From Anaerolineae bacterium (GTDB lineage Bacteria; Chloroflexota; Anaerolineae; Anaerolineales; E44-bin32), in NCBI GenBank assembly GCA_011174825.1, contig DUEZ01000077.1, positions 1-64,000 on the forward strand: a stretch of DNA of 64,000 bases, written 5' to 3'. Shown here one piece after another: positions 1 through 8,893 of the stretch (position 1 is the first letter of the stretch; each line of letters opens with the position of its first letter). Under the pieces are notes generated by a model. That model saw nothing but the letters and a program-made list of their open reading frames with translations, was not told where the DNA came from and searched no databases. The position numbers and the translations under genes were made by a program.

Positions 1-159
1 TCCGACCCCCAACGCCAAATCCAACGCCAGTGAACCCGTCGGGACCGCCTCCACCATCAGGTGCTTCGCCTCACCCAACCTCATCACCGCACCATCCCCG
101 TAGCGTTTTGTGATTTGATTTACAGCCGCTTCAAGGGCTTTCTCGCGGTCGCTTTCCAT
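1..159 (-). CDS. recA: RecA recombinase, N-terminal 53 aa only (truncated by window edge)
   Basis: Reverse-complement translation from ATG at 159 gives MESDREKALEAAVNQITKRYGDGAVMRLGEAKHLMVEAVPTGSLALDLALGVG, the typical RecA N-terminus (GxxxMRLGE, PTGSLALDLALG). Not in ORF track because it runs off the window. Confidence 0.93.
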   Translation of the reverse strand, partial: MESDREKALEAAVNQITKRYGDGAVMRLGEAKHLMVEAVPTGSLALDLALGVG

Positions 160-366
160 GCATCTACCTTTCGCACATATGATGAAATGAGTCTACCTGA
201 GATCAGAACAGAGTGCAAGAAACCTGATTCCTCCCATGAATTTTCAGGCTGAAAGTGGATAAAGTATGATGATCGATCGACCCCGATTCACCAAGTGCTG
301 ATCTCTATGGTAAAGATATCTAGTACAAAACTAGAGGGTCAAGGACCACGAAGACGATACTAAGGT

Positions 367-434
367 GTAGGGGCAATTCACCGTTCGTGCCGCGAAGACC
401 GGCCAGGGTGCGAGACGGCATGAATTGCCCCTAC
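367..434. repeat. 68-bp palindrome-ended element, copy 1
   Basis: gtaggggcaattcaccgttcgtgccgcgaagaccggccagggtgcgagacggcatgaattgcccctac; near-identical inverted copy at 3353-3420. Confidence 0.9.
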
Positions 435-721
435 CAACAGTTTGATTGACCATGAATCTGGTCTATATAGGGACGACGGGTCGGCCTCGCCGTGAGCTTG
501 CCGAACGGTCGCCCTTACGAATGTTTTAGCCATTAAGATCACCTTTGGAATCCAGCAGCTCTGCTGCTCACAGAGCCGATAGACTCCAAATGATCATAAC
601 GACGATGGGATTAAATGCCTGACCATGATCATAGCCTGGGGGCAGTTCGCGAAATGCCCCTATGCTACGGAGGGCAAAAAAACACACCGAAACAGTTGTG
701 GGATTTTGCCGAAGCTCAACA

Positions 722-755
722 GAAATAAAACAAGCGATAGGGCTGAGCCTATCGC
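722..755 (-). terminator. Rho-independent terminator-like hairpin after candidate ncRNA
   Basis: Minus strand GCGATAGG-CTCAGC-CCTATCGC followed by TTGTTTTATTTC. Confidence 0.6.
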
Positions 756-764
756 CATCTTAAA

Positions 765-938
765 AGAACACCCCGCTATGCCGTGTGCCGCATCGTTTTG
801 AACCTGCATTCGCAGGTGGGGCCCCGCTCTCGGGTTTCGCCTTGGCCGTAGCCTATCGCGGCCCCCAACGAAGTCAAGACCCCCTATTCAAAGTGTTGGC
901 TCAAAACCTTCTGCAACATCACGGACACAGCAGGGTCC
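765..938 (-). ncRNA. ssrS: Candidate 6S RNA (RNA polymerase-binding ncRNA)
   Basis: Minus strand: long closing stem GGACCCUGCU..GUGU..CCGU paired with GCGGC..ACAC..AGCGGGGU, internal GGUUCAAAACGAUGCGGC segment resembling the 3' side of a 6S bubble, GC-rich apical stem, upstream promoter TGGACA-N17-TATATA, downstream terminator. Lies between aspS and recA. Family call by eye. Confidence 0.55.
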
Positions 939-944
939 AAGCCA

Positions 945-973
945 TATATACCACGATCACACATCCTTGTCCA
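945..973 (-). promoter_or_regulatory. Sigma70-type promoter for candidate 6S RNA
   Basis: -35 TGGACA (973-968), 17-nt spacer, -10 TATATA (950-945); TSS predicted near 938. Confidence 0.6.
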
Positions 974-986
974 CAGCCCTCTGTGG

Positions 987-2762
987 CTATTTTTTGTCGA
1001 TAAGACGGAGGTGTAATTCCTCCAGTTGCTCGGCCTCTGCGGGAGAAGGGGAGTCGGCCATCACATCGCGCGCAGCCTGATTCTTAGGAAAGGCGATCAC
1101 CTCCCGAATGTTGGGTTCTCCCGCCATGATCATCACCAAACGGTCAAGACCAGCAGCAATACCTCCATGCGGTGGCGCCCCAAATTCGAAGGCTTCTAGC
1201 ATGTGTCCAAAGCGCTCCCGTGCGACCTCTGGATCGAGTCCGATCAACTCGAAAATGCGCTCTTGCAGATCTCGATCGTGGATCCGTATGGATCCCCCAC
1301 TCACTTCATCGCCGTTCAGGACAACATCGTATTGCGTTCCACGCATTTTGCCAGGATCGGTATCCAAGAATTGGATATCTTCCAGCATCGGGGAAGTGAA
1401 CAGGTGTTGACTGGGTTCCCAACGAGCCTCTTCCTCATTCCAAAAGGCGTACGGGAAATCCACAATCCAGCAGAACGCCAAGATGTCGGGATCGCGTAAT
1501 CCCAAACGATCACCCATCAGCAACCTCAAACGACTCAAGGATTCGTTCACCACTTCCTCACGATCCGCCACAAACAGCAGTAGATCTCCTGGTTTTGCAG
1601 CCAGTCGTGTCCTAAGGCTCGCGATTATCTCCTCTGTTAAAAATTTTGCGATGGGAGAGCGGACACCACCATCCTCGTCCAGGATCAGGTAGGCCAATCC
1701 TTTTGCATCAAATTCTTTGACATATTCAGTGAGTTCATCGATGTCCTTCCGGCTATAGCTTCCACACCCGGAGGCGTTCAACCCACGCACAGTGCCCCCT
1801 TTACTCAGCGCCTTTTTAAAGACATTAAAATCCGAAGCTTGCACAATCTCACTCACGTCCGCCAGCTCAAGTTTAAAACGTAAATCTGGTCGGTCCGTAC
1901 CGAAACGTTCGATGGATTCAGCATACGTAAGCCGCGGCCACGGTGATTGAAGGATCTGCTTATGCGGCACGAGTGTCTCCACCATCTCCGTATACATCGG
2001 TTCGATAAGGTTCATGATGTCCTCTCGTTTGTTTACGAAGGACATCTCCAAATCAAGTTGTGTAAACTCGGGCTGGCGATTTCCACGCTGATCCTCGTCA
2101 CGAAAGCAGCGCGCAATTTGGAAGTATCGTTCAACGCCAGCCACCATGAGAAGCTGCTTCAATTGCTGGGGGGATTGAGGAAGTGCATAGAACTCACCAG
2201 GGTGTACCCGAGAAGGGACAAGGTAGTCCCGTGCTCCCTCCGGTGTGGTCTTGAAGAGGATCGGCGTTTCGATCTCCCAGAAACCGCGTTCGTCGAGGAA
2301 GTCCCGGATGAACTTAATGACCTGGTGGCGTAGTTCAAGATTGGACTGCAAACGCTGCCGCCTCAGATCTAGGTAGCGATACTTCAATCGCACCATCTCA
2401 TCGACCTCGGTCTCTTCATTGATCGGGAAAGGAGGGGTCAGAGCTGGGTTGAGCACATGGATCCCATCCGCTTCAACCTCCACTGCTCCTGTCGGCAAGG
2501 CTGGATTCTCCATATCCTTCGGTCGCCGCTGTACAATCCCTTCCACATGCAACACCCATTCGTTGCGGACATCTTCGACAACCCGATGTGCTTCAGGGGA
2601 GGTATCTGGGTTCGCGACGATTTGGATGATTCCTGAACGATCACGCAAATCTATGAAGGTTAAACCTCCATGATCTCGTCGTCGATTGACCCAGCCAGCA
2701 AGGGATACCCTCTGACCGATATCATCAGGACGCAATAATCCGCATGCGTGTGTCTTATACAT
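987..2762 (-). CDS. aspS: Aspartyl-tRNA synthetase (bacterial AspRS with GAD insertion)
   Basis: MYKTHACGLLRPDDIGQRVSLAGWVNRRRDHGG..., FRDEDQRGNRQPEFTQLDLEMSF, GIAAGLDRLVMIMAG motifs. Start placed at internal Met (ORF opens at 2801). Confidence 0.97.
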   Translation of the reverse strand: MYKTHACGLLRPDDIGQRVSLAGWVNRRRDHGGLTFIDLRDRSGIIQIVANPDTSPEAHRVVEDVRNEWVLHVEGIVQRRPKDMENPALPTGAVEVEADGIHVLNPALTPPFPINEETEVDEMVRLKYRYLDLRRQRLQSNLELRHQVIKFIRDFLDERGFWEIETPILFKTTPEGARDYLVPSRVHPGEFYALPQSPQQLKQLLMVAGVERYFQIARCFRDEDQRGNRQPEFTQLDLEMSFVNKREDIMNLIEPMYTEMVETLVPHKQILQSPWPRLTYAESIERFGTDRPDLRFKLELADVSEIVQASDFNVFKKALSKGGTVRGLNASGCGSYSRKDIDELTEYVKEFDAKGLAYLILDEDGGVRSPIAKFLTEEIIASLRTRLAAKPGDLLLFVADREEVVNESLSRLRLLMGDRLGLRDPDILAFCWIVDFPYAFWNEEEARWEPSQHLFTSPMLEDIQFLDTDPGKMRGTQYDVVLNGDEVSGGSIRIHDRDLQERIFELIGLDPEVARERFGHMLEAFEFGAPPHGGIAAGLDRLVMIMAGEPNIREVIAFPKNQAARDVMADSPSPAEAEQLEELHLRLIDKK

Positions 2763-3352
2763 CGTGCCTCCGGATGGATAAACATTTCGCCGCCCGGTCA
2801 AGATGACAGCGGGCGGCGATGAGATGCAAATGCAGATCGCTCATGTGGCAGACATGCCCTCCGCCCGATGGTCCACGCCATCAGCGATAGGATTATTATT
2901 GAGCAATATGTTTTTCTTGCCAATTAGATCCGGCATGGGTTGATTATAGCATTCTGGCTGAATCCAGGTCAATGCGTGACATTTCTGGGGGTATTTTTAG
3001 ACATTTTTCATTCAAGGCTATGCAGGAGCTTGATCCCCCCAATTCAAGATTGCAGAGAAAAATCTCGAGACGATATACCTGGTTTGGGAGAGAGTTTTTC
3101 AACACCAGTCCAGTCAATCCTTCGCAAAGCTCAGGACAGGCAGGTTAATGCAGGTTCAGGATGACATTCTATGATAAATGCCATTCTGAGGCGCGAAGCG
3201 CCGAAGAATCTCGTTGTTGGGAGAAAGCTGTATTGCAAATTGGAAAACGAGATCCTTCGCTTCACGGAGCCTGGCCTGAGCAAAGCCGAAGGGTTCCGTT
3301 CAGGATGACAAAAAAGAGAGTGTCATTCTGAGCGGTCATCCTTACCGACGTT

Positions 3353-3420
3353 GTAGGGGCAATTCATGCCGTCTCGCACCCTGGCCGGTGTTCGCGGCAC
3401 GGACGGTGAATTGCCCTTAC
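3353..3420. repeat. 68-bp palindrome-ended element, copy 2 (inverted)
   Basis: gtaggggcaattcatgccgtctcgcaccctggccggtgttcgcggcacggacggtgaattgcccttac, reverse complement of copy 1 with a few mismatches. Confidence 0.9.
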
Positions 3421-3756
3421 TTTAGCTTGGTCCCGAGCCATATCCTAAGCATGCCGAAGGGTTGTCGAAGAGCTCAGGATGACTAACCTGAATTTGAGTC
3501 TGAGAGCACACGAGCTTGTCGAACGGGTGACTCTACGATGAGCTTGGGTTTCTAATGTCTTATCTGGGAAGTGATATCCAATGTAACCGCACCCTTCAGG
3601 ATGCGCTTGGAGTGCGCAAGCTCTGCTTGCGCCCAAGAAGCAGAGCTTCTGGATTCCAAAGATGAGGGGCGGGGTCACCCCGCCCTTACATCAAGGATAA
3701 ATGGTCTCCTCTTGCACCTCCGAGACCATATGCGGTCACACTCTTTACGATGCGTA

Positions 3757-3825
3757 GCGCAGGCTAAAGTCTGCGGCTACAGCATGAGGTTTGAAGCTTG
3801 CGGCTTGCAGCTTGAAGCTGCCTTC
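3757..3825. repeat. gcaggctaaagtctgc hairpin plus heptanucleotide GCTTGNA tract
   Basis: gcgcaggctaaagtctgcggctacagcatgaggtttgaagcttgcggcttgcagcttgaagctg. Confidence 0.7.
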
Positions 3826-3889
3826 ATATGACACCACATCACAAACAGAACTGGGCTCAGGATGAATTACAAAACGATAAAACCCAAAC

Positions 3890-4486
3890 TTATCCGTCGA
3901 GGTCCATCAATTTCCGATACGCTTCAGGGGTATCTAAGTCATAAAGAATACCAGGATCATCTACGGAGAGGTATGAAATCCCCTGCTCACGTTGACGTAA
4001 GAAATCACGTAGCGTCCGATCCTCTGCAAGTCGAAGAATCGCTTCCCACTCCGCCTTAGCGACGAGCACCGGGTGTCCGCGGCGTTTTTCGTAGCTAGGT
4101 GAAAGTATCGGCGGCGTATTTTTTTCCCAAGCTTGAATGATCCTCCGCACAGTCGCAGGATGTAACATCGGGAGATCAGCAGGAGAGATCAAGGCCGCTT
4201 GTATTGCTCGATCTTCAAGCGTTCGCAGTCCCACTTTGATAGAGCTCAACATCCCTCCAGTGGCGAAATCTGGGTTGTGGGCCAATTCGATCTCCTTTCC
4301 TCTGAGTGCTGCCTCAATTGCTTCTCTCATCCCTCCCGTCACGACCAAAACAGGTGATGCATCTGCCTGGAGGAAAACATCCACCACATGCGAAATGATC
4401 GATTGGCCATTTTTCCAAGGAAGTTCGAGCTTGGAACGCCCCATCCGGGTGGACTGCCCAGCCGCCAATAGAATTGCGGCGATCAT
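3890..4486 (-). CDS. MocA-like molybdenum cofactor nucleotidyltransferase
   Basis: MIAAILLAAGQSTRMGRSKLELPW; SPADLPMLHPATVRRI; next to YqeC-MocA fusion and Mo hydroxylases. Confidence 0.82.
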   Translation of the reverse strand: MIAAILLAAGQSTRMGRSKLELPWKNGQSIISHVVDVFLQADASPVLVVTGGMREAIEAALRGKEIELAHNPDFATGGMLSSIKVGLRTLEDRAIQAALISPADLPMLHPATVRRIIQAWEKNTPPILSPSYEKRRGHPVLVAKAEWEAILRLAEDRTLRDFLRQREQGISYLSVDDPGILYDLDTPEAYRKLMDLDG

Positions 4487-5820
4487 TCAAGCTCCTTCAA
4501 TCGCTCCAGATCTTCAGGTGTGTCTAAATCAAAGAGGATGGTTTCATCACACTCAACCCAAACCTTTGAGAACTGCTCTAACAAGATCCTACCACCTTGA
4601 TCACCACGGACGGCTTTCAGTGCACTGAAGGTGCTGCGGTCAAAGAGGACAGGATTGGTGCGGCGACCTCCAACTCGAGGAACGACCAGAGGTGAAAGGG
4701 TACGACGATGTTCCTTAATCAACGCCTCCACGAGTTCGGCCCGTACGAAAGGCATATCAGACAACAGCATAACAACCGCCTCCGAATTACCCTCAACAGA
4801 AGCTAAACCAGCTCGAACCGAGGAACTCAGACCCGTTGACCACGCCTCGTTTTCGACAATCAGGACGGGTTCGTTTTCCAACGCTTTTCGAACAGCCTCT
4901 CCTTCCGCACCGATGACCACCACAATCGGAGAAAGCTTCGCACCTTGCCCTGCTTGCACAGCGTGCATCACCAATGGTTTTCCCCTCCATAGGAGAAGCT
5001 GTTTGGGTTGACCTAATCGTTTCGAATCCCCGGCAGCCAGCACAACACCCGCTACGCGGCCAAACACCTCCTGTACCGGTTGATCTTGTGAGACACTGGC
5101 GATAACGGTTGCCCTCATCCTCGGCGCTGTTAGAAGAAGATTGGCGATCGCTCGCCCATGCTCCTGGCTCTCCCGGGTTTCGGCTTTGTTTAATAAAACA
5201 CGGACCTCAGCTTCATCCGGAATCCCTTTCAAACCACCGGATGGATGATTTAGTAGCGCAAAGACATGTTCTGGGAGGATGACCTCGCCTTCTGCCATTC
5301 CGAGGAGTATAGCGGCGCGTTCCGGACGGTGAACCCACTCATCATTTAATGGAGCGCCTATCGCATCAAGCCCGACTACCGGCACGACCAGGTCAGCAAA
5401 ATGAGGCACAACAGGTTCATGATCCGCGGGGGCTTTTATGGAACGCCCGCGTGCACCGTCCGCCTCGATCAGCAAGGTACCTGCGATCTTTTGGTTTATC
5501 GCATGTAGCGCTTCCAGTGTGGACGCATCCACTCCGACCCACTTGGGTTCTCCCTTCGCAGTATCGCCGGTGACAAGCACGGATGGAGATTCTTCAAGCA
5601 TGGAGGGCAAGGTGCCCAAATCATCTGGTGTTCGAGCAATGATATGCGAACGTGCAAGCGAGGACTGCCTGTGGTGCAACTTCGTTGTGGAAGTGAGGAT
5701 GACACGACCCTCATCGGAGAGCTCACGTGCAATTCGGCCGATGGCAGTTGATTTCCCACCAGCGCCTGTAAAAGCCACAACACTTTTTGAGGGGATTCGC
5801 AGAGCATCCGCCAACCGCAT
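4483..5820 (-). CDS. YqeC-like selenium-dependent hydroxylase accessory domain fused to MocA-like nucleotidyltransferase domain
   Basis: N-term FTGAGGKSTAIGRIARELSDEGRVILTSTTKLHH and LLIEADGARGRSIKAPADHEPVVP (YqeC); C-term GVVLAAGDSKRLGQPKQLLLWRGKPL, LLSDMPFVRAELVEAL (MocA/NTP_transf_3). Confidence 0.85.
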   Translation of the reverse strand: MRLADALRIPSKSVVAFTGAGGKSTAIGRIARELSDEGRVILTSTTKLHHRQSSLARSHIIARTPDDLGTLPSMLEESPSVLVTGDTAKGEPKWVGVDASTLEALHAINQKIAGTLLIEADGARGRSIKAPADHEPVVPHFADLVVPVVGLDAIGAPLNDEWVHRPERAAILLGMAEGEVILPEHVFALLNHPSGGLKGIPDEAEVRVLLNKAETRESQEHGRAIANLLLTAPRMRATVIASVSQDQPVQEVFGRVAGVVLAAGDSKRLGQPKQLLLWRGKPLVMHAVQAGQGAKLSPIVVVIGAEGEAVRKALENEPVLIVENEAWSTGLSSSVRAGLASVEGNSEAVVMLLSDMPFVRAELVEALIKEHRRTLSPLVVPRVGGRRTNPVLFDRSTFSALKAVRGDQGGRILLEQFSKVWVECDETILFDLDTPEDLERLKELE

Positions 5821-5821
5821 C

Positions 5822-6640
5822 TCAGGTTCCTAAGAGCGTGCGAATCTCATGGCGAGATAGAATGGCTTCTAAAACACCCCCTCCCACTGCGAGCGATTTA
5901 TCTGAAATCTGATAGCAGTAGGACGTTTCACCTCTCGGATCTAAATCACCGACTTTCGTCCCTTCTTCTACTTCCAGGCCGCTATGGAGAAGCCCCCGCA
6001 GCGCGCCGGGAAAAGGTGCTTGCAGCGGGATCCAGTTCACCACCGCGATCACCTCTCCCTTCCTGACAATCGATCCCAACATCTTTTTCTCTTCAAATAT
6101 ACCTGATCTAGGGGATCGTAAAACCCGATCGAGATCGTAGTTCGCGACGCTTTCCGGAATGTTCGTGTCTGGTTCTGCGCTGCCTTCCCAATACACACGG
6201 CCCATGTAGTGACCACGATTGGTCTCGACCACGGCATGGCAGTCGCGTCCTGCCGTGAAACCTGGACCGAGTCCGATAACGAGCCGTGCCGCTTCCATGC
6301 CGATTTCCGGGGGCGTCTTTCTCATCCGCCCGTCCACCATCACCACCGGTTCAAGCTGATGTCTGCTTTCCGCCATGGGGTCTACCAGTACAGGGATTAC
6401 ACCTTCTTCCAGGGTAGGTTTTACGAGCTCCACATTCTCAATTCGTCGACCGCGGAAATCTTCAATTTCAACTTCTCCCGCATAGACCGCCTCGGCCAAG
6501 GCCACCAACCTTCGCACAGCAAGAGGTTTCTCGATCTCGATTACCACCACATCAAATCCACTGCGGTGTAGGCGAGCTGCCACACCAGTCGCCAGATCCC
6601 CCCCACCACGGATTAAGACAAGAGGGTGCGGCGGTCTCAT
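5822..6640 (-). CDS. yqeB: YqeB / EF2563-family selenium-dependent molybdenum hydroxylase system protein
   Basis: VLIRGGGDLATGVAARLHRSGFDVVVIEIEKPLAVRRLVALAEAVYAGEVEIE; GLGPGFTAGRDCHAVVETNRGHYMGRVYWEG. Confidence 0.88.
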   Translation of the reverse strand: MRPPHPLVLIRGGGDLATGVAARLHRSGFDVVVIEIEKPLAVRRLVALAEAVYAGEVEIEDFRGRRIENVELVKPTLEEGVIPVLVDPMAESRHQLEPVVMVDGRMRKTPPEIGMEAARLVIGLGPGFTAGRDCHAVVETNRGHYMGRVYWEGSAEPDTNIPESVANYDLDRVLRSPRSGIFEEKKMLGSIVRKGEVIAVVNWIPLQAPFPGALRGLLHSGLEVEEGTKVGDLDPRGETSYCYQISDKSLAVGGGVLEAILSRHEIRTLLGT

Positions 6641-8865
6641 TGCTCTCCCGACTCACGTAAACCACGTAGTACCCGTTCTGGGGTGAGGGGAAATTCGTGA
6701 AACCATACACCAACCGCATCGCGGATTGCTGCCACCACAGCCGGCGCAAGGGGAATGTAAGGCATCTCTCCAACCCCTCGAGCACCCCATGGTCCAACGG
6801 GATCATCGTGTTCAAGAATGACCGACTCAATACGCTCCGGGATATCCAAAACAGTGGGGATTAAATAGGTCGATAGAAGGGTCGTCTGTACGTAACCCTG
6901 CTCCTGCTTGAAATCCTCAAGCAGGGCATAACCGCTAGCTTGAACAACCGCTCCCTCTATCTGACCCTGAACCAATTGTGGATTGATCGCCTTACCTACA
7001 TCGTCTGCACATACGATTTCCAGGAGACGGATTTGACCAGTCTCAACATCGACCTCCACTCTGGCCGCCTCGGCCACATAGCCGTAAGCGAAGTTAGGCT
7101 CCGATTTACCTGTTTGAGGGTCGTATGGAGTAGTTGGTGGCGGTCGATACTGGTATGTGCTAACAGCTGGTCGCTCCTCCTGGTTCCATTTCTCCAAGGC
7201 ATCTTTCGCCGCACCGCGAATCGCGTTTCCAGCCATTAATGTCATTCGCGAAGCTGAAGCCGATCCGGAATCTTCGGTGAACGCCGTATCAGAGGCGATC
7301 AAGCGCACCACCTCCATTGGTACACCGAGAGCCTCCGCAGCCATCTGGATCATCACAGTATGAGCTCCTTGGCCGACCTCCGCCCCAGCATGGTGTAAGA
7401 CCACCTCCTCGATTTCAGCTCCACCGTGCAACTCGATCGTCGCCCAACATTGTTCCGGGAATCCGAATGAGAAACCTACATTTTTATAACCGCAAGCGAA
7501 ACCTAGCCCGCGCTTCAGGTAGGGCTCGGGTGTCTCGCCTAATTTTGTCCGATCGGGTCGCTGCCACCCCGAGTCAGATCGTACCCAACCCGCTTTCTCA
7601 GCAGCTTTCTCCACCACTTCCCCGATCGTCACCCCCTTGGGCAACGGCGTACCGACAGAAAGGATGGAGTTTTCTCTAAGCACGTTCTGGATACGTATCT
7701 CTACTGGATCCATCCCCAGCTTCTCTGCCAGCTTGTTCATTTGACCTTCAGCAGCAAAAGCTCCTTGTGGCCCTCCAAATCCACGCATCGCTCCACCTGG
7801 CAGGTGATTGGTATAGACCGAATAAGCATCCACTACGACATTTGGGATCTCATAAGGACCGGTGCACATCAAGGTTGCGTTCCCGAGAACCTTGGTCGAA
7901 GTGTAAGCATAAGCGCCCCCATCTTGGATAACTTCCATCTCAGCCGCGATCACTTTCCCCGCTGCCGTGGCCCCCCATTTCGCACGGATAACGAAAGCAT
8001 GTCGTTTATGATGCCCAAGTATGGATTCCTCGCGCGACCAGATGATTTTTACTGGGCGGTTGATACCGCGTTGATGCAACCACCGCGCAGCCAGGGCGAG
8101 GACAATTTGGATCGACATATCCTCACGCCCGCCAAAAGCGCCTCCAATCGCGGGGTAAATCACCCGTACCTGATCCTTCTCGAGCCCCAGAGCGTGAGCT
8201 ATTTGAGCCTGGTCTTCGTGTGTCCATTGACCAGCGACCTCGATCGTTACCCTCCCTTCATCATCGATGTAACCTAAACCCGCCTCCGGCTGCAGATAGG
8301 CATGCTCCTGAACCGGGGTTCTGTACTCCGCCTCCACGATAATGTCAGCTTCCGAGAAAGCTCGCTCCACATCACCCTTGCGGATACGATAATGACAAAA
8401 AACATTGTTCCCTCTGTCCGGATGAAGGAGCAGAGCGTCCTTTGCCATAGCTGCCACCGGATCTGTGACCACAGGCAGGTCTTCGTACTCGACCTCGATC
8501 CTACTCACTGCTTCGCGTGCGATCTCCTCGCTCTCTGCCACAACGAGTGCGACTTGATCTCCGACAAACCGCACTCGATCCGCATAGGGTTTTGCAGAAC
8601 CCGGACCACATAGAACGGGTTGATCAGGCATGATGAGGCCATACTCATTTACCGGCACATCCTTGGCAGTGAAGACCCCGAGGACGCCCGTCATGCTCTC
8701 CGCACGCGATGTATCCAAATGCCTGATAATCGCGTGTGGGCGACCAGCAAACAGGATCTTCATATAAGTTTGATTCGGCTTGTTGATGTCACCTGGGAAA
8801 AGCGTTTCGCCCGTCACTTTGCCCAGCGCGTCCACCCGCTGGATGGATCGGCCGATCACAGACAT
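6637..8865 (-). CDS. Xanthine dehydrogenase-family molybdopterin-binding catalytic subunit
   Basis: GAFGGREDMSIQIVLALAARW, GAMRGFGGPQGAFAAEGQMNKLAEKLGMDP, C-terminal GPWGARGVGEMPYIPLAPAVVAAI (catalytic Glu region). Confidence 0.93.
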   Translation of the reverse strand: MSVIGRSIQRVDALGKVTGETLFPGDINKPNQTYMKILFAGRPHAIIRHLDTSRAESMTGVLGVFTAKDVPVNEYGLIMPDQPVLCGPGSAKPYADRVRFVGDQVALVVAESEEIAREAVSRIEVEYEDLPVVTDPVAAMAKDALLLHPDRGNNVFCHYRIRKGDVERAFSEADIIVEAEYRTPVQEHAYLQPEAGLGYIDDEGRVTIEVAGQWTHEDQAQIAHALGLEKDQVRVIYPAIGGAFGGREDMSIQIVLALAARWLHQRGINRPVKIIWSREESILGHHKRHAFVIRAKWGATAAGKVIAAEMEVIQDGGAYAYTSTKVLGNATLMCTGPYEIPNVVVDAYSVYTNHLPGGAMRGFGGPQGAFAAEGQMNKLAEKLGMDPVEIRIQNVLRENSILSVGTPLPKGVTIGEVVEKAAEKAGWVRSDSGWQRPDRTKLGETPEPYLKRGLGFACGYKNVGFSFGFPEQCWATIELHGGAEIEEVVLHHAGAEVGQGAHTVMIQMAAEALGVPMEVVRLIASDTAFTEDSGSASASRMTLMAGNAIRGAAKDALEKWNQEERPAVSTYQYRPPPTTPYDPQTGKSEPNFAYGYVAEAARVEVDVETGQIRLLEIVCADDVGKAINPQLVQGQIEGAVVQASGYALLEDFKQEQGYVQTTLLSTYLIPTVLDIPERIESVILEHDDPVGPWGARGVGEMPYIPLAPAVVAAIRDAVGVWFHEFPLTPERVLRGLRESGEQ

Positions 8866-8893
8866 ACGTCTCTCCTCAATGCTCTTCTACGTA

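Noticed and set aside
970-996. Plus-strand terminator ccacagccctctgtggctattttttg
   Set aside because: It has terminator form on the plus strand, but no plus-strand gene precedes it. The sequence encodes the end of aspS and the -35 region of the ncRNA promoter, so function is unclear.
785-1003. 72-aa plus-strand ORF
   Set aside because: Overlaps the structured 6S-like RNA and the aspS end; no protein motif.
2763-2900. T-box leader upstream of aspS
   Set aside because: No AGGGTGGNACCGCG-like antiterminator and no obvious terminator/antiterminator pair.
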